Assembly (NCBI GenBank): GCA_015179025.1
Contig: WHUX01000028.1
Coordinates: 248,001-312,000 of the forward strand
Length of the DNA: 64,000 bases
Source: Terfezia claveryi
Lineage: Eukaryota; Ascomycota; Pezizomycetes; Pezizales; Pezizaceae
Direction: 5' to 3'
Under the pieces are notes generated by a model. That model ran no database searches. It saw nothing but the letters and a program-made list of their open reading frames with translations, and was not told where the DNA came from. The translations under genes were made by a program, and so were the position numbers. Positions 55,486 through 64,000 of this stretch are shown one piece after another (position 1 is the first letter of the stretch; the number at the start of each line of letters is the position of its first letter).

Positions 55486-57276
55486 CTAATCCATTTCCTG
55501 GAAGCGTCCACCCTCAACGGCAGCTTCGACTGGATTCTTTACATCGACAATACCCGTCTTCTTCAGCCTGCTCACGAGTCTCTAGTAAGAAATTCGTTAT
55601 GTAAACCAGCGGAGGAGTACTTACCTTTCAAAAAGTACAAACAATTTCTCCGCTTCCCTCATCTTTTCTTCATCAGTCATCTCCGATAGAGGCTTTTGGT
55701 CTCTTTTCTCTGCCTCCAATGTTTGTCCCGTTACCAGATTGATTGGTGTCCCGTTAAGTTCAACAGTCTTATCGAGCGCTTCTGGAGGAACAGGGATGCC
55801 ATTCGACATAAGGAAGCCGGAGGCATACCCATACCCAACGTTAGTGATGAATTTCCCGGGGTTAAGATCCGACAGCTCAAAGAGCAACCGCCCAGTTACA
55901 ACTCGTGCTTTGGGAGCCAGAGCTTCGGTAGTTAGATTTAGCAATCTCGCAGATAGGGTATCTCCTCGCCCCAAAGGCCTGTCACGCTCTCTGTGAAGGG
56001 AATCTTATTAGCACAGTGTCATCGTAAGTAGGGCGCCTATTTCTCACTCTGTTGTTGGCAAAAGCCTCTGTCGCATGTATGCTTTTGCCTCTGGGGTTGC
56101 CACTTGATACATGTTTCCCATCACGCCTAAAAGCACAGACCCTTCGTCGTCAAAGGCATGTTTAGCATCAAGCTCCAAGTTTTCCTTGTGTAAAGATCCA
56201 TCCAAAATTTCTATTAATTTACTTATATGACGTTTAGGATTGTCTTCTGGAAACAGGTGATGCTCATTTCCAGCGAATTGCAGATTTGCTACAGCATTAA
56301 TCATCCAGGTCACTGGTGATTGCAATGGCGGGCTTGCGAGCTTCCTAGCAGTGAGAATATTGAAAATATGGGGTATCGACCTGATGCACGTCAGTATAGA
56401 CAAATAGTGTCTAAACCCGAAAATGTGTCTTACTTCTCGAACAATCCAGCGAAATCCGGAGCGAAGTGCGTGATGTTGTACATGAGCTTCAATATCTCAG
56501 TTATTGCTAACTCTTCCATTGGATCCAATGGGATCTCGCTCTCTTTCCGTTTAGAACATCTTGTGGAATGCCGCCGAACTGCGCTATTCATATTTGCGGC
56601 AAGATCATGACCCCCTACGAGCCCAGCAATGTCTAGTTTGGCATAGGTAAGAAGAAGCAGGATTCGCCCGAGGAGGAATTCATCATCGAGTTTATCGCTC
56701 TGCAAGTCGCATTCAGCTTGAAGACATCCTTGAACAATTGGAGTGTACACATACAACCAGCCTATCGGAAGCTTTATCCGCATATCCCAGGTCTATAAGT
56801 GTCTGTCTTGACGGTGCAGAGAGTAGTAGAGAGTTTGCCAGGCATCTTAAGGCTTCTCTAGATGTTTCGTAGTGAGACGTGTCGTCAAAGCCAAGTGTGC
56901 ACAAGGTCCGAATACCCTGGGAATAGGCGGTTAGACAGCCCCCGACTTAAATACAGCTGAGACAGTCCCGGTCACCTCAAGAGAATATATTGACTCGCAG
57001 CCTTGAGCTTCCCGGGAATAGACCTTGAGCTCTTCTAGATTCCGTAACCTATCTAGTATTGTGGCAAATGATGTTACCGTCCAGTCCTAAGGTGAAGGTA
57101 AGCTCTGCTGGGCTCTTTATTACCCTGAGAAGACAGTTTCTGCTCTTTGATGTCCTTCTCTAGCGTAGAAACAATCTCTTGCACCCTCTGGTGTTTTTGG
57201 ACTATTTGTGGTTGATATCAGTGCACCATCTCTAGTAAGATTCTTTGTGAATTGTCAACACACCTTGTGCTGCCAT
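55486..57276 (-). CDS. RIC8: RIC8 (synembryn), G-alpha chaperone/exchange factor
   Basis: Cytosolic armadillo-repeat protein that folds and activates heterotrimeric G-alpha subunits; in filamentous fungi it supports growth and asexual development. Eight exons: 57276-57264, 57201-57124, 57052-56976, 56916-56758, 56699-56434, 56380-56048, 55990-55625 and 55567-55486; phases close exactly to 457 residues. Conserved pieces: EELKVYSREAQG, HYETSREALRCLANSLLLSA, DDEFLLGRILLLLTYAKLDI, DPMEELAITEILKLMYNITH, WMINAVANLQF, NLTTEALAPKARVVTGRLLFELSDLNP and SEMTDEEKMREAEKLFVLFERLKKTGIVDVKNPVE. The first exon has only 13 nt (MAAQ and one base). Two places needed the less obvious splice site to avoid stops: intron 2 is 71 nt and the last acceptor is the second AG. 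Divergent from RIF1. Confidence 0.93.
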
Positions 57277-58145
57277 AATGACAGACGATTCCGGCCACAC
57301 TGATTCGCCCAGTGTGTTCAATATGCTCTGCTTTTGCTTGTAGTAGTGGTGTACTTGAAGCTGCTGTCCAGCGTCCGTGAGCACAAAGGTATTATTACTG
57401 CATGGCTGACGTCCTGCCAAGATTCAGACAGGGGACATTCTGGTTAGTTAGGTGCGCTACTAAAATGCGCGTGCAATTACAGAGTTCCTTTATATATTAA
57501 TTATTATGCCTTATGCATTATTTGCTTTCAGTTTGGATCAATTGCCCAGCAAACATATGCATGCAGGACAAGCGTGCAACATTTGAGTTCTCAGTAACCA
57601 TAGTAACCAGCACCTCGCAGCTTGATATCAATTTTCAAAGAGTCACATGCTCCAATGTCAATACACATCCACTTTTGACCCTCAAAATTATTGCACAATT
57701 CTTTGCATTCTGAAACGCTTACTTGTCGAGGCTCCCGCACTCACATTTCTTTGGTCTCTGGGAACCAATCCTAGTAGCTGGTACCAACTCCCCTGCCCGT
57801 TTCCCCAGCCCTGTCTATCACGTCCCTCATACCAAGACAGGTAGAGCTGTTTAATATTCTGTCTATGCTCGAAATCTCATATCCTTCTAGAAAGTATCGT
57901 CGGAGTAAATTCAGATATCCCGCTGGCGAGCAGTGCCCCTCACGGACCGCGACTTCCTCTCAGTCACCCAATCCCAATTCTGGGCTTACTGTGTTGTTTT
58001 CCAGGAGATATCTGGTGTTTTAGGATCTGGTGTTTGGGGAGACAGCTTCTTACGTGGGGCCTCGAAAACGGTTACATGTTGGAGTCGGGTTCCTTTTGTC
58101 GCCGTCCCGACTAATTATTCCTCCTGCCTCACTGCTGGTGGAGCA
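57277..58145. other. Divergent promoter region, RIC8 / RIF1
   Basis: 870 bp between two start codons. The RIF1 frame extends upstream as open sequence to 57933 without an ATG, so part of this stretch is probably RIF1 5' UTR. No further gene recognised. Confidence 0.55.
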
Positions 58146-61100
58146 ATGATACAGACTGGGTCGTCAGCAGCGCCGGCGCAGTCACCTGAATCTCCAACAG
58201 CATCTCTGGGGAAGCTCTCCTCCAAACTTTTGAATCGCCCGCCAACTCCTCCACGCGGATCCACTAAGACAGCTAGCTTACTCCAGGAATCGTCAACCGA
58301 TTCACAGGAAGGGGTCCTGAAGACTCCGACTTCTTCCGCTGATTTCACGGCACGCAATAAGAAACAAGTCAACTGGTCGCCGTGGACGAAATACCATAAA
58401 CCAGACGATCCCTCACCTTTGCGACCATCGAGGCCGACTTCAGCTGTTTCAACTCCCCTTAAGTCTATACTGAAGCCTTTCAACCCGAGTGTAATATCAA
58501 TAGGGTTGCTAAATACCTCAGATCAGATCAAGGCGTATACATATGATTCATTCCCAGCCATGTTGGAATCCATTACACAAGCTCTTGCCTCAACAGAGCG
58601 CAGCAAGAAGCTGGATACCTATGTTACATTTTGCAATACCCTCAAGGCATATGACAATAATCCGGATATGAAGGCCATAAAAAACAAAATGCCCTTGCTG
58701 TCATCCTTCATAAGGCGGGATCTTGGGGCGAAACTTCCAAATTCAGCCAACAATAGTGGAGATAGTCAACTGATTCAGCAAGCCATCAAATTATTGACTG
58801 TTTTCGTATGGCTCCCTGAATTAGCGGAGTCAATCGACGATGACGATGCAACATTCTTTATACAGCATGCCATACAGGTGCTCAGGGACCCGCTATCTCC
58901 CAAGGTCGTGGTAACCTACTTCTTAAATTTTCTGGTGCAACAGAAATTCCCGCCTAAAATAATGACCCCGGAGAGAGCGAGTGGGATAATCCAAGCATTG
59001 AGGGAGATAGAGACTCGTGTAGCAGGGAACACTGTGCTTACTGAACGGATAGGCATTTACCATCGACTTCTTTCTCAGGCGAAGGCAGTTATGATTGTGC
59101 GGACTGGGGATTGGATGGAGCATGTTCTCTCAGCAGTTCTGAACAACGCCAATAACAAGGACCTACGTGTGAGAGCCTTACACTGCATGGCAGAGGCTGC
59201 ACGTACAATTGGATTGGAGAAGACAGTGGCCCGATCGCTCACCAACCTACTGAACCGAGAAGATAAGGATGGGGTTAAGTTCCTTGAACGGGTTACAGAA
59301 AGGCTATCCCTATTGATAAAGAATGGTGAAGGGGTTCATGTGACGCAGGTTTGGGGCCTCGTAATCCTACTCCTTAGAGGAAGGCATCCAGTTAGTTCTT
59401 GGGAGCATTTCACTCCTTGGCTTAGTATCATTCAACAGTGCTTCAATTCATCCACCCTAGCAATTAAGGTGGCTGCTAATGCAGCATGGAGCAAATTGAT
59501 CTATGCCCTCCATTGTGGATCTGAAATTAGCCCCAAAGATATGGATTTACTCACACGCCCCCTCGTGCGATATCTGGATCCACAATACGCAGCATCCAAT
59601 GCAAAAGGCCCTCGCCAAGCGGCTCTATCAAATGTCTGCGCCTTTCTTTACTACAACATTCGCCCAAACACACCTATCAAACAAATATACCTTGCTTGGG
59701 ATGTTATAGTGGTTGGTTTGCTAGAAAAATTGGTACTCTCAGGGAAACATGAGGTGGAAGATGCCTGTCACATACTTGCTGCATTATTCAACGGCTCTCA
59801 TCAGAAACCTTGGAATGATTCACGAGGCCTTGAGAAAGAGGCCATCAAGGCAGATGAAATCATGAGATTGGACCCTAAATGGGTAAGGTCAAACAGCGCA
59901 ACGGTGCTCAAAACCCTTGAGACGGCGATGAGGAAATCATCTTGGGAAGGAGAGAGTTGCGCAATTAGACTACTCTGGCACAAGTTCACAAAATGCCTGG
60001 CTGACGCAAGTATGAAGGAAATCAAGATATCCACAGAGACAATGGACACTGTTGCCCATATCTTCAATATGCTTCAGAGGTTTTGGAAAGAAGGCCCCAC
60101 TGCTTTCGAGGAGGTTCCAAACAAATCATCCCACAAGTTCGTGGCAATATTTACATTTTTGATTATTACCACATTTGAGTCGATTGGAACATTTTGTTTC
60201 ACAGAAAAACAACTTTCTTATGACGACCACAATGAGTTTGCTGCGATTTCGACACCTTCAAACCGTTACTCCTCAGGAGGAAGCTATGGCGCCGTTTTCC
60301 ATCTACCAATCGTACACTTATTCCAATTCTTCCTCAAACCATTCGATGGTGCCGAGTTGTCTGAAGGATATTTCATTTCAGCGAAATCTATCCTATCGAA
60401 GTGTTTGGAGGCACAAGATTCACGTCGTAAGAGGTTGGCGCTGCTTTCTGCCTGTTCTACGGTTTTGCCTCAAAGAGGGACCTCTCCAATAGACAGGCAA
60501 GCCTGGAGTATCCTTGCAAACCTCACAGAGAGTGCACTTCCAGTGAAGGAGAAGTCACACTCAAGTCCCACACCAGTTAATTGGGAATTCAAAGACATAC
60601 TCAAGATCATTCAGTGGGGTTGTCGGTATGCACCTCTTCTATAGGCCACCTATTCGGTTTCTAGCTGTATTAATTCTGAACCATAGATATGACATTCCTG
60701 CCTGGGACCCTCTCTTTGAGGCCTTTGCCCACACAGTGCAGACAGAACAAGGAGATATACAGCTGATATCTACCGTAATTGAACCTTTGGCTGAGTTCTT
60801 ACGCCTTGAAAAATTGGATACAGATATGTAAGTTACCAATCGCAATGTGAATGTCTTTCTGATATTAAACTCACGTACCAACACTGTCTACTGTAGTCAC
60901 ACCTGGCTTACCCACGGGAAGGCGGTTTTAGAGAAGGCGATTTATCCCAAATCTCAAGCTCCAGCAGCTCCAGCAGAGACTACATTAAAAGTACCGTTTG
61001 GCCTAGGCTCAAGGAGGATAGCCAATACAGAGTACTTCACCTCCAACCCAATCAATTTAACTTTGGTACTTACCCTGAAATAGGCCCTATGACAACCTCT

Positions 61101-63900
61101 ACAACATGATCAATCAGTTTTTGGTCACATCATACCCTATCTGTGGAGATGTGGCCATAGTTGTCTCCCTCAAGGATTTCATTGTGGTGCTCATAGAATT
61201 CATTCACAGGTGCCCCAAGACCTCTGTGTTGATTTTGCTGAAAAGGATTCAAGAGGGTGTTGCATTTTGGTTGGCTGACCAGAAGGAATTTATGAACAAG
61301 AAGGTATGTGTTATTTAAATATACTAACTTGTCAATGACTCACTGACAATTGCATAATTAGAATTCCGACTTGACCGCAAAGGTAGGGTATATACTGCAG
61401 TGTAAAAGACATGGCCAGATACTGACAAAAGATAGATGCAAAGCCTTTGGGCCAGCATCGCTGATAGTATCAGGAAGCTACCCAGACATGACTCAATGAC
61501 CTTACAGTCCCTTGCAACTATTATATCTGCCGGCCTTGAGAGCAGGCGCAAGGTTATTGTAAATGCTGCTATCGAGGCCTGGAACGAAACATTTGGGGCA
61601 CAAAATTCACTTGAATATCCTGCTCGAGTGAGGGTTGTCATGAAGAAGCTGCGGCCTATAGCAGATATCAACCTTCCAAATTTTCCGGAGGATATTGACG
61701 AGGTATATATATTTCATCCACCAATCACTACCAGCACTGTTGACATATTCCAGATTGTGCCTACTCCACCTGCATGGGAAGATTCCCAGGAATCTCAAGA
61801 GGGCCTGGCAGTGGATCCACGTCCATGGTCAAGCCCAACCCCAGCACCATCCCGGCACGGTGATCGAACGGCTTCACCAATAGTGAATCCCATATCTTCA
61901 TCGAGAGACTTCCTCACCCGGCTGAGGGAAGCTTCTTTAAAGGCTACAAAGCCCAAGGCGCGCTTAAAGCATCTGGATTCACAACTAGACTTCGCGCCCA
62001 TTGCTATTGATTCGCAGATTCCAATATTGGACTCGCAACTACTCACCGATCATCAAAAGGATGTCAGGGACCGGCAGCAAAAGGAGGCAGCAGAACTGTT
62101 CTCGGATATTTGCGTTGCGCAAACCTCGAAGCCTCGGAGGGAATTGCTATCCGTTAAAGAACCGACCGAAAATTTAAATGTGTCAGAGCAGACACCTCCT
62201 GATAGGTCTCCATCTATAGATGAATTTGTTGACGCCCCTGAGGAAAACACCGATGATGCCTTAAAACGAAATGACGACGATTATGCAGATGAGTTTGAAT
62301 TTGCTCCTGCTACAGCGTTTACCATTCAAGTACCAAAGAGGGTGAGGCTTGACAAGAAGCCGGAAAAGAGAGTGAGAGCTGGGCCAAGTAATATTGAGTC
62401 AAACGGGGAGCAAGATGTACTCAACATCGAAAAACGAGAGGGGCTGGAAGTGTCTTCCAAGTATTTTGCAGCACCAGAAGGAAATAGAGTATCACGGAAG
62501 ATCAAAGAACCTTCAGTTGAAAATAATACCCAGAGTGAGCAGCATGACAATGAAGAAATTGTTCCCGTTACAGAAAGATCTACACCTAAGGAATTAGAAG
62601 ATACTAAGAAAGCCGCAAATCTTGGAATCATTCCTGATAGCCTTGAAATACATCGCATTCCTGATACCCAATCGCGTGAAATCGCATTAAAGAAAGATTT
62701 GGCGATGTCGGAAAGGGAACAGAAGAACAGTATTGTGGAGGTTCCGGATTCTTTTGTAGAAGACAGTGGAGAAGGGGCAGACGTGAGAATGACAGATTCT
62801 TATGAGTGTTCTGATGAAGAGAAAGCGGAAAAACATACAGCAGCACAAGTCAATACCGGGGACTTACAAGAGTCCTTACAGCTGTCAGAGAAAAGAACAA
62901 AGAAAGGAAGCGAGGTGAAACCTGGTGAGATGAGAACAAGTAAACCAGGGCATTCGGAAAAGCGTCGTAAGGGAAGACCGAGAAAATCTTTACAGATACA
63001 GACTACGAGACCGAAAGCCGAAGGGCTAGAGGGTGATGACACTATTCTCGATTGCATTATGGTTACTCCTAGGAAGGGGCAGGCCTTTCCTGCCGAAACA
63101 GTTCTCCGCAAAGACTCCTCCCCCAAACTTTTGGCTGAAGGATCCTCTCAGGATTCACCACTTAGTAGGTTCACAACTTTTACTTTACTCGCCCATCCAG
63201 CTAATGATTTTTAGATGCACGAAAGCGTAAACAGCGTGTATCTGTCGAGGAGGCAGTTGGTACGTTTGATCATCGACCTTACCGTACAAACTTCATCTAA
63301 CTTGGGTACCACATAGATTTCGAACTAAAGCCTGTAGATCCGCCGCGAAAGCGTAGGGCTACTCGTGCCTTAAAATCTACTCCCGTGAAGCCAGCAGTGC
63401 AGACATCAATCGAGCCTCCAGGTGAGAATTTCCGACAATCGTATATCCCAATGCCACCACCGCCAATAACTACCCCTAAAAGGGGCAAAGGGCATGCCAA
63501 GGCGTCGACTGAAGAATATCCTGCTGTACCGCGACTCCGCTCTTCGCGCAGGAAGACGATGGATAAGGAAGAAGTTGTTTTGGACAGTCAGCCAGAGGTT
63601 GTGGCCACGCCATCTATAGCCTTAATGGGTCAAAAGCCAGAACCCTCTGTGTCTAAGAGGAAGGTGGAGCTCGATGTCAGTTTCATCACAGACTCCAACG
63701 CGGGTGCATCACAGGCTGAAGAGGATCTGGAGGAGGAAAAGCCGGAAAGCCAGGAAGAGTCTAAGGATCCTCTTATGAGGTTCAGGGAGGCCGTCGCGAT
63801 GTTGGCCGAGGCAGATCTTGGGCCTGCAGAGTTAAGTGAGGCGGCAGATGAAGTGTTTGAGGTATATGTGAGGCTGAGAGAAAGACGGAAAAGGAAGTGA
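58146..63900 (+). CDS. RIF1: RIF1, telomere and replication-timing regulator
   Basis: Large nuclear HEAT-repeat protein that recruits protein phosphatase 1 to control origin firing and acts at telomeres and breaks. Exons: 58146-60625, 60687-60827, 60897-61031, 61084-61303, 61362-61382, 61436-63164, 63215-63259 and 63317-63900, phases closing to 1784 residues. The N-terminal part (about 120-1000) is alpha-helical repeat: WLPELAESIDDDDATFFIQHAI, LVQQKFPPK, NNKDLRVRALHCMAEAARTI, IAFKV-like LAIKVAANAAWSKLIYAL and VEDACHILAALF. Candidate PP1-docking sites lie before it: an RVxF-like KQVNW (73-77) and SILK (107-110). The C-terminal 700 residues are acidic and disordered with many SQ sites and basic clusters (RPRKSLQ, PPRKRRATR). 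Start is the first ATG in a long open frame. A six-exon 3' region with a 21-nt exon is inferred. Confidence 0.93.
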
Positions 63901-64000
63901 ATTGCTTTTCGGTTGGTCGTTTGGGAATTTTGTTGTATATTTGGGTAATGTGGGATTTGTAAGAGTACTAGGTTGGATGCATTTATTTGTGGAAATTTGT
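63901..64000. other. RIF1 3' flank
   Basis: 100 bp of T/G-rich sequence after the RIF1 stop, probably its 3' UTR, ending at the window edge. Confidence 0.5.

Noticed and set aside
54906..55486. Two long minus-strand frames between IKS1 and RIC8
   Set aside because: They overlap each other in different frames and lack any recognisable content; the stretch fits RIC8 3' UTR and IKS1 promoter.

Overview
This is nuclear DNA of a fungus, most likely a filamentous ascomycete (Pezizomycotina; a Pezizomycetes-type genome would fit, but that is inference). The genes are split by short introns, mostly about 50-70 bp, and the products are typical fungal ones: a MICOS subunit MIC60, Iks1 kinase, RIC8, RIF1, a quelling-type RNA-dependent RNA polymerase, and fungal mitoribosomal proteins. 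There are no operons, CRISPR arrays, rRNA genes or recognisable tRNA genes. I rebuilt 20 protein-coding genes by joining exons by reading frame, splice-site sequence and family motifs. All exon coordinates are such reconstructions, but in nearly every gene the codon phase closes exactly.

Layout. 1-14.6 kb: pyruvate kinase (minus, cut by the window edge), mitoribosomal protein mS26/Pet123 (plus), RNA-dependent RNA polymerase (minus), a 2.6 kb gene-free stretch with a repeat element and minisatellite, an EVE-domain (THYN1-like) protein (plus) and a bZIP transcription factor (minus). 14.6-26 kb: a gene-poor region holding an eight-exon SMP-30/gluconolactonase gene (minus), a 595 bp MITE-like element, the UDP-rhamnose-type epimerase/reductase (plus, nine exons) and a DnaJ-X co-chaperone (plus). 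26-36 kb: a dense block with a PHAF1/UPF0183 protein (minus), a Rab5 GTPase, MIC60 and Pescadillo/NOP7 (all plus). 36-45 kb: gene-poor again, with mitoribosomal bL36m (minus) and an F-box-like protein (plus). 44.6-64 kb: dense, with SAC1 phosphoinositide phosphatase (minus), a TPT/DUF250 transporter (minus), a type II membrane fucosyltransferase-like enzyme (plus), Iks1 kinase (minus, with an apparent one-base frameshift), RIC8 (minus) and RIF1 (plus).

The genes are mostly independent housekeeping loci. Loose functional links are mitochondria (mS26, bL36m, MIC60), endomembrane and phosphoinositide biology (Rab5, SAC1, PHAF1, transporter), glycan building (UDP-rhamnose enzyme, fucosyltransferase-like protein), and genome defence or stability (RNA-dependent RNA polymerase, RIF1). 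I found no clear undescribed multi-gene system. The most unusual signals are a 6-nt microexon, two TIR-bounded elements with dispersed copies of one end pair, a homopolymer frameshift in the kinase gene, and a GT23-like glycosyltransferase.
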